Shown here piece by piece: positions 1 through 6,858 of a stretch of DNA of 8,567 nucleotides. Numbering within the stretch: position 1 is the stretch's first letter; every line of letters starts with the position of its first letter. The position numbers and the translations under genes were made by a program. Source of the stretch: Candidatus Chloroheliales bacterium (GTDB lineage Bacteria; Chloroflexota; Chloroflexia; QHBQ01); contig QHBQ01000505.1 in the NCBI GenBank assembly GCA_003243865.1, forward strand, positions 1 through 8,567, in the 5' to 3' direction. The notes beneath the pieces were generated by a model that saw only the letters and a list, made by a program, of their open reading frames with translations, was not told where the DNA came from and made no database searches.

Positions 1-3000
1 TTGTTGTTGAAGGGGTTGCCGCCGCCGAAGACGTACAGCTTGCCGTTCAGCGTCGCTGCACCAGGCACGTTGTCTGCCGCAGGCATGTTGGCGCGCTGGG
101 TCCAACTGTCGGTCGCGATGTTGTAGTCCCACAGCGTGTTGATGACGGTGTTGCTGCTATCGCGGCCACCGGCAACGTAGAGGTGGCCGTTGATGACGGT
201 CGAGCCTGCGCCCCCGAAGCCGAGTGGCGCGGGTACGCCGGTCTTGGTGGTCCAGGTGTTGGCGGCAATGTTGTACTGCCAGGTCTGAGTGTAGGCGGGA
301 GTGATGCTGCCAGTGGTGTAGCCACCCACGATGTAGATGTTGCCATTGAAGTAGCCGGAGGCAGCGAAGCCGCGCACATCAGGCATGGGAGCGCCGGTAG
401 TCCAGGTATTGGTACCCACATCGTAGATGCGGTTGGTGTTGTAGACGGTGCCAGCAGCGGTGCCACCACCCATGACGTAGACCTTGTTGTTGGTAGGTGA
501 GTAGTTAGCAGAAGCCATCTCCACCGCGCCGTTAGGTGTCATCGGGGCGAGGGTAGTCCAGACATTGCTGCCGACGTTGTAGCGGGCGAACTGAGGAGTT
601 TCGCCGCCACCGGAGAAGGAGTAGCCGCCTCCGAAGTAGGCGCCTACGGCATCAGCAGTGCCAGCCGCGCCATAGAGGTCGAGCGGGCCAGGAGCGACAG
701 TCTGCCAGGTACCCACGCCACCGACGCACTGGGTCGGCGTTGCGGTCGCGCCGCTCGGTGTGGCGGTCACGGTTGGCGTGCCGCAGGCGGTGATGCTGGC
801 CTTCTCGACGGTGTTGGTATCGGCGCTGCCATTGAAGCCGCCGACCATTAGGATGCTGTTGCCCATCACGTTGCCACCTGGGAAGCTACGCGGCGTGTTC
901 AGGTTCGGGCCGCTGCCCCAGGTGTTGGCGCCGGGGTCGTAAACCAGGGTGGTGTTGTAGGCGTCAGGCGAAGCGGGGCTGCCGTTGAGGATAGCGCTGC
1001 GCCGGTCGGCGTTGTTGGCCGGGTTGCCGCCGCCGACCACGTAGGCCTTGCCGCCTAGCCCTGCGCCCACGCCATCATAGCGTGCTGCAGGCAGCGGCGC
1101 CATGGTTGCCCAGGTGTTAGCTGCCATGTCGTAGCGCTCGTTGAAGCTGCTGGCGCTGCCACCATAGCCGCCCATCAAGTAGAGGTACTGGCCGAGTTGC
1201 GCGGTTGCCGCGCCGCCTTGCGCCGCGGGGTCGGAGGCAAAGCCGGTGCTGACCCAGGTGTTGGCTACGGGGTCGTACTGCCAGACTGCGGTTTGCTCGG
1301 TGAAGGAACTGTCGAAGCCCGCGGCCAGGTAGATCTTGCCGTTGTAGAAGCCGAGCGAGGGGAAGACGCGCGCCGCAGGCAGCGGTGCGCCGCTAGACCA
1401 GGTGTTGCTGGCGATGTCGTAGATGTTGTTGTTGGTCAAGGCGGAGCCGTTGTAGCCTCCCATCACGTAGATCTTGTTGTTGATGGGGTCGTAGATGGCG
1501 CGAGCGTCGTAGTAGGCGGTGGGTAGGGGGGCCTCCGTGACCCAGATGTTGGCAACCGGGTCGTAGCGTGCGGTCGCGTTGGTCGCCGAGCCACTGATAG
1601 CGCCGCCAGCGGAGTAGGCGTAGGTGCCGTTGCTAGCCACTGCCGGGCTTTCGATTACTGTCGAGTAGTTGGCAACGAAGCTCCACGCGCTGAGGTTGCC
1701 ACCAGCGCACTGGGTCGGCGTTGCGGTCGCGCCGCTCGGTGTGGCGGTCACGGTCGGCGTGCCACAAGCGGCAGGCTTGAGCCAGCGCAGCGCGTTGACG
1801 ATGACCCGATCGTAGCCGGGAACGGTGCCATTACCACCGCTGTCGCCCATGTAATTGGGCAGCGCCACAGCGGTATGACCAGCCGTCGCCTTGTAAGCGA
1901 CCGCCAGAGTTCCATCAGTGTAGGTGGCAACCTGAGTTGCCCCCGCCGCCAATGGCGACCCGATGCGGATAGCCGAGTTGAGGGTGGTGACGCCTTGCAT
2001 CAGCGGATGCGTGGCGCTGTAGACACCCAAGGTGGTTGCGGTACCCACCACGGTGGTGCTGGGGGTGGTTGGCGAGTAGCCGCCAGACAGCCAGCGCCCG
2101 GTGAGGCCGAAGCCACTGTCGTTGTAAAGGGCGCCGAAGCTAACTACGACCACGCCGCCGCTATCCTGATAGTCAGCGAGATTGTTACCCATCGCGTTGG
2201 CGTCAGCGTAGGCGTTGTTGCTGAAGGTGACCACCTCATCGTACTGTTGCATCTGGGCGACGGTTGGTGTGCCCGCAAAAGCGTCGAAGAGGCCAACGGT
2301 AGTGACGCCCGGTTGAGCCAGCAGGGCGGTGCGCAGGGTGTTGGGTGGGGCAGCGTTATCGGAGTAGGCGATGAGGATCTTGTAGCCACCGCCCGCGCAC
2401 TGCGTCGGCGTGGCGGTCGCGCCGCTTGGTGTTGCGGTGGTCGTGGGTGTGCCGCAAGCGCCAGGTGCAGTCAGGCTCACATCATCTACGTACATAGCGG
2501 TCTCATCGCCGAAGCCGTCCTGGTGTACCAGGAACTTGATGCGCACCGTCTGCCCGGCGTATGGCGCCATGTTGAAGGTGACGTTGGTCCAGGCCTGCGT
2601 GTTCTGGGCTACGTGCATGATGGTGGCGAGGATGGTGCCGGTGGTGCTGACTACATAGGCATCCTGCCAGTCGAAGGTGAGGGAGTCGCGGGTATGCGGC
2701 CAGTACCAGTAGGAGAGCGTACCGCCGCCTGCCGGTACCGCAACAGTCTGGTAGATGCTGCTGTCGCCGGTTGGCTCGGGCGGGCCGGTGAGGTTGCCGA
2801 GCAGGGCAGAGAAGGTGCCGCTATGCGCCTGGGTCATCACCACCGCTGGCGGCGGGATGGCGCCATCGGCGATCCAGGGCGGCAATGTGCCGGTCTCGAA
2901 GCCGCCGTTGACCACCACATTACCCCCGCCAGCGCAGGGTGTCGCGGTCGTGGTCGGCGTGCTGGTCGCGTTTGGCCCTACGGTGCCCAGCAGGCGATAC

Positions 3001-3779
3001 ATCTGGTCGGGCACGTTTGTCGTCCCGGTGCAGGTGCCGCGGTTGGACCAATTGGTGCAACCGGTACCGTAGCCCCCTCCTTCACGCCAGGCTGCCGGGT
3101 TGTTCGACAGCACTGAGCGCATTCCCCAGTACCAGTTGCTGCCGTTCTGGTTGGCGGTAACTGACACCCAGTATGCGCCTGGGGTTAGGGTGGCTGGGGA
3201 GGTCAGCGGGATGGTGTAGTCCGGGCTGGCACTCACGGACGTGAGGTTGGTCGCGCTGTAGACTGGGGTGCCCGGCAGAGTGCCTGTGCTAGTGTAGAAC
3301 GAGACGTTGAAGGTGCCCTGGGCGGGAATGCCCGGATAACCGCGAGCATCAACCTCATTGATACTCCACGACTGGGTGCCGGTGATGACGAAGTCATCGG
3401 CGGCCTGTGCCGAGAGGGAGGGGTTATCGCTGCGGACGCTGGAGACGATGGCATTGTTGCCGTCGTTGTTGTACTGGTCGTAGAGCACGACATCAGGGAG
3501 CTGAGGCGCGGAGAGCGCCGGGGGCGCCGTAGGCGGGGCGGGGGCATTGGCCGGGTGGGCCAAGACGCTGTTGATGGCCTGACCCGCCGGCTTGGAGCCG
3601 GTGGTGGCACCTGTGTTGCCCTGCCCCGCCTGAGTGACGGGTTGGGCCTGGGGGTTACTAGGCGGGCTGCTAGATGGAGCGGCCTGCGCCGGGTTGAAGA
3701 AGGTGGTCACGGTGGCGAAGAGCATAAGCCCTACGACCATCACGGCTAGCCACTTCGGTACTGCACGCTTACTAGTCAT
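1..3779 (-). CDS. Large secreted multidomain protein with kelch beta-propellers (3' end outside the window)
   Basis: The frame opens at ATG 3779 and has no stop down to base 1, so at least 1259 residues are encoded and the C-terminus is missing. Residues 1-33 form a signal peptide (KR/K n-region, hydrophobic 10-28, AQA cleavage site before A34). Residues 34-95 are a Pro/Ala/Ser-rich spacer. Residues 96-269 begin 'VLYDQYNNDG' and contain 'AADDFVI', a beta-sandwich-like module of secreted bacterial proteins, with C241 and C250 close together. Residues 283-441 start 'NVVVNGGFETG' and end 'MYVDDVSL', typical of jelly-roll carbohydrate-binding-like domains. Residues 462-671 resemble a ThuA/class I GATase-like Rossmann fold ('HPLMQGV' from H591) but contain no cysteine, so amidotransferase chemistry is unlikely. 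Residues 692-998 hold six kelch blades (MGG/VGG plus 'YD...NTW'). Residues 1019-1259 hold five more and run off the window. An adhesive or ligand-binding surface role is inferred; no substrate is evident. An AAAGGG ribosome site lies 7 nt before ATG. Confidence 0.9.
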   Translation of the reverse strand, partial: MTSKRAVPKWLAVMVVGLMLFATVTTFFNPAQAAPSSSPPSNPQAQPVTQAGQGNTGATTGSKPAGQAINSVLAHPANAPAPPTAPPALSAPQLPDVVLYDQYNNDGNNAIVSSVRSDNPSLSAQAADDFVITGTQSWSINEVDARGYPGIPAQGTFNVSFYTSTGTLPGTPVYSATNLTSVSASPDYTIPLTSPATLTPGAYWVSVTANQNGSNWYWGMRSVLSNNPAAWREGGGYGTGCTNWSNRGTCTGTTNVPDQMYRLLGTVGPNATSTPTTTATPCAGGGNVVVNGGFETGTLPPWIADGAIPPPAVVMTQAHSGTFSALLGNLTGPPEPTGDSSIYQTVAVPAGGGTLSYWYWPHTRDSLTFDWQDAYVVSTTGTILATIMHVAQNTQAWTNVTFNMAPYAGQTVRIKFLVHQDGFGDETAMYVDDVSLTAPGACGTPTTTATPSGATATPTQCAGGGYKILIAYSDNAAPPNTLRTALLAQPGVTTVGLFDAFAGTPTVAQMQQYDEVVTFSNNAYADANAMGNNLADYQDSGGVVVVSFGALYNDSGFGLTGRWLSGGYSPTTPSTTVVGTATTLGVYSATHPLMQGVTTLNSAIRIGSPLAAGATQVATYTDGTLAVAYKATAGHTAVALPNYMGDSGGNGTVPGYDRVIVNALRWLKPAACGTPTVTATPSGATATPTQCAGGNLSAWSFVANYSTVIESPAVASNGTYAYSAGGAISGSATNATARYDPVANIWVTEAPLPTAYYDARAIYDPINNKIYVMGGYNGSALTNNNIYDIASNTWSSGAPLPAARVFPSLGFYNGKIYLAAGFDSSFTEQTAVWQYDPVANTWVSTGFASDPAAQGGAATAQLGQYLYLMGGYGGSASSFNERYDMAANTWATMAPLPAARYDGVGAGLGGKAYVVGGGNPANNADRRSAILNGSPASPDAYNTTLVYDPGANTWGSGPNLNTPRSFPGGNVMGNSILMVGGFNGSADTNTVEKASITACGTPTVTATPSGATATPTQCVGGVGTWQTVAPGPLDLYGAAGTADAVGAYFGGGYSFSGGGETPQFARYNVGSNVWTTLAPMTPNGAVEMASANYSPTNNKVYVMGGGTAAGTVYNTNRIYDVGTNTWTTGAPMPDVRGFAASGYFNGNIYIVGGYTTGSITPAYTQTWQYNIAANTWTTKTGVPAPLGFGGAGSTVINGHLYVAGGRDSSNTVINTLWDYNIATDSWTQRANMPAADNVPGAATLNGKLYVFGGGNPFNN
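726..785 (-). repeat. Interdomain linker repeat, copy between the two kelch propellers
   Basis: This stretch encodes CGTPTVTATPSGATATPTQC (residues 999-1018), a Cys-bracketed Thr/Pro linker between kelch propellers one and two. Its DNA matches the copy at 1707-1766 at 58 of 60 positions by direct comparison. The flanking domains are much less alike, which suggests recent duplication or gene conversion. Confidence 0.9.
1707..1766 (-). repeat. Interdomain linker repeat, copy between the ThuA-like domain and kelch propeller one
   Basis: This copy encodes the same 20 residues as 726-785 (residues 672-691 of the protein). Only two bases differ, and both changes are silent (TGT for TGC, and one ACC/ACG-type third-position difference). 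It links the ThuA-like domain to the first kelch propeller. Confidence 0.9.
2397..2456 (-). repeat. Interdomain linker repeat, copy between the jelly-roll and ThuA-like domains
   Basis: This is a more diverged copy of the same linker (residues 442-461), reading CGTPTTTATPSGATATPTQC. It matches the 726-785 copy at about 50 of 60 bases, and both bounding cysteines are kept. Confidence 0.85.
2934..2972 (-). repeat. Short, degenerate linker before the jelly-roll domain
   Basis: Residues 270-282 read NATSTPTTTATPC, a shortened relative of the 60-bp linker that keeps only the distal cysteine. It joins the first extracellular domain to the jelly-roll domain. Confidence 0.7.
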
Positions 3780-3836
3780 AACTGTTCCCTTTCTCTTTCG
3801 ACCTAACATAACCGATATGAATCTGACGTTACGGTT

Positions 3837-3864
3837 GCGCTGGCGAAATCGGCCTGGCCAGCGC
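3837..3864 (-). promoter_or_regulatory. Second leader hairpin upstream of the kelch gene
   Basis: An 8-bp perfect stem (3837-3844 with 3857-3864, GCGCTGGC/GCCAGCGC) has a 12-nt loop. It lies in the predicted 5' untranslated leader, about 60 nt before the ATG. No T-run follows it, so it does not look like an attenuator terminator. It could stabilise the mRNA or bind a regulator; this is inferred from sequence only. Confidence 0.5.
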
Positions 3865-3871
3865 GGTCGGT

Positions 3872-3891
3872 GCGACGACGCCTTTCGTCGC
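3872..3891 (-). promoter_or_regulatory. First leader hairpin, at the predicted mRNA 5' end
   Basis: A 7-bp perfect stem (3872-3878 with 3885-3891, GCGACGA/TCGTCGC) encloses a 6-nt loop. The -10 box at 3898-3903 would place the transcription start near 3891, so the transcript would begin almost directly in this hairpin. 5'-terminal hairpins of this kind are known to protect some mRNAs from decay; that role is inferred here. Confidence 0.5.
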
Positions 3892-3897
3892 GCATAT

Positions 3898-3926
3898 AGA
3901 GTAGCACATTTAAAGTTCATTGTCAA
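3898..3926 (-). promoter_or_regulatory. Sigma70-type promoter of the kelch gene
   Basis: On the minus strand a perfect TTGACA -35 box (3921-3926) is followed, after exactly 17 bp, by TACTCT (3898-3903), which keeps the key T1, A2 and T6 of a -10 box. The surrounding AT-rich stretch stands out from the GC-rich genes. It predicts a leader of about 110 nt and separate transcription from the propeller pair upstream. Confidence 0.75.
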
Positions 3927-4039
3927 TATTTAGCAGCAAAAATCGAGGTTAATTTGGCCAATTCACCAAACTGCTGGCAAGCAAAATGATAACGAGATTT
4001 CAGTAAGGTTGGGGAGAGGGCTTTTTGCTGGCTGTCTGC

Positions 4040-5335
4040 TCAGGGCACGCAGCCAAAAGTGGCGTAGGGCCAGTTGGCAGCAGCGATGGCGAGACTGGCG
4101 CGGGTGCGCGGCGTGGCGCTGTAGAGGGTGGTGGTCTGTTTGTCGTGCAGCGCAACGGTGACTGGCAGGTAGAGGCGCTCGCCGCACCATGCCAGCCCTA
4201 GCACGAACTCCGATTGGGCAGCCTGCTCATCGCTGGGCGGGTTGGAGAGGTAGTCGCCCAGCGTATAGCTGCGATTTGCCGCCAGGTCACGGCGCTTGAC
4301 TATCGCCTGATGGGGTTGGTGAGCCTGGAGTGGGCCTCTGCTTTGTGCGGCGGCGATATCGTGTTCGATGTAGACCAGGCTCTGGCCGTCGGGCGACCAG
4401 GCGAGTGTCGCTTCGAGGTAGTTGTCGGTGGCGGGCATGATCTTGCTCACGCTGCCATTGGCGAGGTCAAGCAGGACGATGCGATTGTTGAGGCTCTCGT
4501 TGATGCGACCACGCGGCGCGGGTTGGCTGTCGTCGCGGTCGAGGTAGGCGAGATGGCTGCCGTCGGGCGCGGGAAAGGTGAGTCGTGAGGGAAGCTCAAG
4601 CCGCTGCCCTGCGCCGCTGCCATCCGCGGCGAATGAGTAGATGGTCGGGTTGTAAGTGGCGCTGTTCCAGGAGCGCAGATAGACCTGATTGGTAGCGGCG
4701 GTCCAGCAGAGCGGGGTGAGATACCAGGCGGCGTAATCCTCCAGCTTGCCGGAGGCGATTGCCGTCGCCGCATCGCTGCCCAGGTCGGCGCGGTACAGCG
4801 TCCAGGTTCCCCTTACCCCCAGCGTGCCACCGACGAACTGCTGCTGGTTGATGATATAGGCAATGCTGTTGCCATCCGGCGCGAGTAGCGCCGGGGTGAG
4901 GCTGCTGACCAGCTTGAGCGTGTTGCTGACGATCACGCTGAACTGCCGCTCCGTGGGCGGGTTGAAGCTGCGCACCATGTAAGTCGCCGTGTAATTACCT
5001 TCGGCAACCTGGCTGGTGGTGGTATAGCTGACCAGCCTGCCATAATGCAGCGCAGGCCGCGCGCTGGCGAGCAGCTCGAGGTTGAGGCTGGTGGTAACAC
5101 CCTGACTGTTCTGCAGCGCGAGGCTGACCACTTCGCCCTGCTCGCCCTTTAGGTCAATCATCAGGTTGGGCATTGCGTTCGGCGCGGCAGTGGCGGTTGG
5201 CTCGACGATGGGGGTTTCGCCCAACGACTGCGGCGCAGCCAGGATGCCGATCACCACGATCACGGCCACCAGCATCACCACGCCCGCCTGGGCAATGGTG
5301 GTATATGAAGTTCTTTTTCGATCGGAATGACTCAT
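4040..5335 (-). CDS. Membrane-anchored PD40/TolB-like beta-propeller protein, paralog 2
   Basis: This encodes 431 residues from ATG 5335 to TGA 4040-4042. A basic N-terminus and one hydrophobic helix (about 15-33), with no lipobox, suggest a signal anchor with the rest outside the cytoplasm. A Thr/Ala/Pro-rich spacer follows (41-56). Three PD40-like motifs are visible: 'LAPDGNSIAY' (151-160), 'PAPDGSHLAYL' (from 255) and 'WSPDGQSLVYI' (from 313), typical of TolB-type propellers. The protein closely parallels its upstream neighbour, including 'AWCGERLY' (C384) and the C-terminal 'NWPYATFGCVP' (C429). C210 has no counterpart there. The gene lies 17 bp after that neighbour and is very probably cotranscribed. 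An ATG at 5509 would add 58 Arg/Pro-rich residues overlapping the upstream gene and put the membrane helix in the interior, so I rejected it. No Shine-Dalgarno is visible. The function is unknown; protein scaffolding or ligand sensing at the envelope are possibilities. Confidence 0.85.
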   Translation of the reverse strand: MSHSDRKRTSYTTIAQAGVVMLVAVIVVIGILAAPQSLGETPIVEPTATAAPNAMPNLMIDLKGEQGEVVSLALQNSQGVTTSLNLELLASARPALHYGRLVSYTTTSQVAEGNYTATYMVRSFNPPTERQFSVIVSNTLKLVSSLTPALLAPDGNSIAYIINQQQFVGGTLGVRGTWTLYRADLGSDAATAIASGKLEDYAAWYLTPLCWTAATNQVYLRSWNSATYNPTIYSFAADGSGAGQRLELPSRLTFPAPDGSHLAYLDRDDSQPAPRGRINESLNNRIVLLDLANGSVSKIMPATDNYLEATLAWSPDGQSLVYIEHDIAAAQSRGPLQAHQPHQAIVKRRDLAANRSYTLGDYLSNPPSDEQAAQSEFVLGLAWCGERLYLPVTVALHDKQTTTLYSATPRTRASLAIAAANWPYATFGCVP

Positions 5336-5349
5336 AATTTGTTTATGAG
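5331..5349 (-). promoter_or_regulatory. Inverted repeat covering the start codon of the second propeller gene
   Basis: A perfect 7-bp inverted repeat (CTCATAA 5331-5337, TTATGAG 5343-5349) with a 5-nt spacer fills the gap between the two propeller genes. The ATG at 5335-5333 is inside one arm. With no Shine-Dalgarno here, translation may depend on ribosomes finishing the upstream gene (stop TAG 5353-5355) and opening the hairpin. The stem is AT-rich and weak, so this is a hypothesis. Confidence 0.4.
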
Positions 5350-5352
5350 ATA

Positions 5353-6651
5353 CTAGCGGACACAGCCAACGATATTGTAAGGCCAATCGCCTGCGACGGC
5401 GGGGCGGAAACCGCCTGGCCGATCGGTGGGGATGTAGTAGAGGGTCGCGCTGGAGTTGCCTGCGTCGCGATAACTGGTAAGCTGGATGTACAGGCGGCTG
5501 CCGCACCACGCCAAATCGCTGTTGGTCGCGTAAGGCGGATCGTTCGCGCCCGCCTGATACTCGCTGATGTTGATCGGCTGCGCGGCGCTGAGGTCGAGCC
5601 GCTTGAGCAGAATGTGGTAGAACAGGTCGCCCGCCGCCATCTTGCCCGCCACCGGCGTGGGCGGGGCAAGCCGCTCGATGTAGGCGAGGCTCTGGCTGTC
5701 GGGTGACCAGGCGATCTGCTCGATAGCGTCATCACCGCTGGCAACGATGCGGCGCGAACTGCCATTCTGCAGGTCGAGGATGGTGATACGGTTGAAGTTG
5801 TTGAACTGCTGCGGCGTGAAGGTGGCAACGCTGCTGTCCAGACTAGCAATCTTGCTGCCATCGGGCGACACTTGATAGAAAAAGCTGGGAACCGTCACCT
5901 GGCGGCCCGCCCCGCTGCCGTCGGCGTTGTAGGGATAGAGGGTAGCGACGGGCTTCTGCGAGGAGGCCGCTTGCAAGTTGAGGTAAATCTGATTGCTGGC
6001 GTTGGACCAGAAGGCGAGCGAGGCAGAAGGCGCGGTCGTGCCTTCCAACTCGCCGGAGCCGAGCGTGGTTTCAGTCTTGGTGTTCAGGTCAACGCGGAGC
6101 AGCATCCAGGTGAGGCGCACGCGCAGGCCATTGTCAATGAACTGCTGATGATCGCGCAGGTAGGCGATGCTGCTGCCATCGGGTGAGAGTTGGGCGGGGC
6201 TGAAGATGTAGCTATCGCCGATTGCGTTGGTGGCGGTCATCACTGTGCTGAACTGGCGCAGCGCTGACGAGTCGAGGCTACGTAGGGTATAGGTGGCGGT
6301 GAAGACCCCAATCACGCCGCGCGGGCTGGTGGCGAAGGTGAGCAACTTATCGCCAACCAGCGAATAGGAGGCACCCAGCGTGAGGGGCAGGTTGAGGGTG
6401 GAAGTCACTCCCTGGGCATCAAGTAGCCCAATCTGCACCGTATCTTTGAGGCGACCGGCGTTGAGGTCAAACGCCAGGCGGGGTTGGGATACTGGCGTAG
6501 CAGTCGCCAGCGGCGGCAACAGGGCTTGCTCATCAACCCCCTGCGGTTGGGTGAGGATGCCGACCGCAATCACAACCGCGACCAGCACGACAACACCGAC
6601 CTGCACGAAGATGATGGATGAACCTTTTCCTTTGGCGACTGGCTTGTTCAT
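5353..6651 (-). CDS. Membrane-anchored PD40/TolB-like beta-propeller protein, paralog 1
   Basis: This encodes 432 residues from ATG 6651 to TAG 5353-5355. The N-terminus is Lys-rich and followed by one strongly hydrophobic helix (about 13-33). There is no lipobox and no convincing cleavage site, so it reads as a signal anchor with an external domain. After a Pro/Ala/Thr spacer come propeller-type repeats with PD40 signatures 'LSPDGSSIAYL' (from 155), 'VSPDGSKIASL' (from 261) and 'WSPDSQSLAYI' (from 315). Other stretches shared with the next gene are 'DAQGVTSTLNLPL', 'YNADGSGAGR', 'RITILDLQNGS', 'AWCGSRLY' (C383) and the last strand 'DWPYNIVGCVR' (C430). C383 and C430 are its only cysteines and could form a disulfide that closes the propeller, since the protein would be outside the cytoplasm (inference). 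An AGAGG ribosome site lies 11 nt upstream of ATG. It is first of a two-gene unit. I do not recognise a characterised homolog. Confidence 0.87.
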   Translation of the reverse strand: MNKPVAKGKGSSIIFVQVGVVVLVAVVIAVGILTQPQGVDEQALLPPLATATPVSQPRLAFDLNAGRLKDTVQIGLLDAQGVTSTLNLPLTLGASYSLVGDKLLTFATSPRGVIGVFTATYTLRSLDSSALRQFSTVMTATNAIGDSYIFSPAQLSPDGSSIAYLRDHQQFIDNGLRVRLTWMLLRVDLNTKTETTLGSGELEGTTAPSASLAFWSNASNQIYLNLQAASSQKPVATLYPYNADGSGAGRQVTVPSFFYQVSPDGSKIASLDSSVATFTPQQFNNFNRITILDLQNGSSRRIVASGDDAIEQIAWSPDSQSLAYIERLAPPTPVAGKMAAGDLFYHILLKRLDLSAAQPINISEYQAGANDPPYATNSDLAWCGSRLYIQLTSYRDAGNSSATLYYIPTDRPGGFRPAVAGDWPYNIVGCVR

Positions 6652-6656
6652 TGACT

Positions 6657-6662
6657 ATTGTA
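6657..6662 (-). promoter_or_regulatory. Possible -10 box just upstream of the first propeller gene
   Basis: TACAAT matches the -10 consensus at 5 of 6 positions and ends 5 nt before the ATG at 6651. Transcription from it would give a leaderless or nearly leaderless mRNA. No good -35 box lies 16-18 bp upstream (TGATTT at best), and an AGAGG ribosome site overlaps its upstream side at 6663-6667, which argues for a longer leader instead. Confidence 0.25.
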
Positions 6663-6707
6663 CCTCTGACGCGACGCGAAAATCATGAGTCTCCCAAAGT
6701 TTGACCG

Positions 6708-6742
6708 ACTAAGCCCCCTGCGGGGGTTGGGGGAGAATCTTG
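6708..6742 (-). repeat. GC-rich hairpin repeat, copy A
   Basis: This is a 35-bp unit, nearly identical to copy B at 6753-6788. The core is CCCCC-TGC-GGGGG, followed on the plus strand by TTGGGGGAGA. The core folds as a 5-bp G:C stem with a 3-nt loop. Copies A and B are direct repeats separated by 10 bp. On the minus strand the hairpin is followed by CTTAGTC, too poor in T for a strong terminator. Confidence 0.85.
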
Positions 6743-6752
6743 CCTAGCAACA

Positions 6753-6788
6753 ACTAAGCCCCCAGCGGGGGTTGGGGGAGAAATCTTG
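6753..6788 (-). repeat. GC-rich hairpin repeat, copy B
   Basis: This is a 36-bp unit with core CCCCC-AGC-GGGGG, differing from copy A by one loop base and one extra A near its end. Bases 6756-6781 are the exact reverse complement of copy C (6859-6884). Read in the gene direction, the hairpin is followed by CTTAGTTGTT, so it could act as a weak terminator for tilS. Confidence 0.85.
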
Positions 6789-6858
6789 AAGCGCCAGTCA
6801 TGCTCATCTGGGCACTCTATGCTGCATGGCGGGGGCGGCATTGCGGCTGGGCAGCATC

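Noticed and set aside
1875..3116. A 413-codon plus-strand open frame
   Set aside because: It lies antisense to the large secreted protein, whose frame shows clear domains and motifs throughout. The plus-strand product is Gly/Val/Arg-rich with no recognisable fold, as expected from the complement of a GC-rich gene.
3780..3897. Known riboswitch in the kelch-gene leader
   Set aside because: No conserved core of a riboswitch class I can recognise, such as c-di-GMP, cobalamin or TPP, is visible. Only generic hairpins are present.
3927..4039. Terminator for the propeller pair
   Set aside because: I searched the stretch after the TGA at 4040-4042 and found only a weak TTTGG/CCAAA pairing (about 3952-3970) without a proper T-run, not enough to call.
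5336..5509. N-terminal extension of the second propeller gene to an ATG at 5509
   Set aside because: The 58 added residues are Arg/Pro-rich, overlap the upstream paralog out of frame and would bury the membrane anchor. The ATG at 5335 matches the paralog's N-terminal layout.
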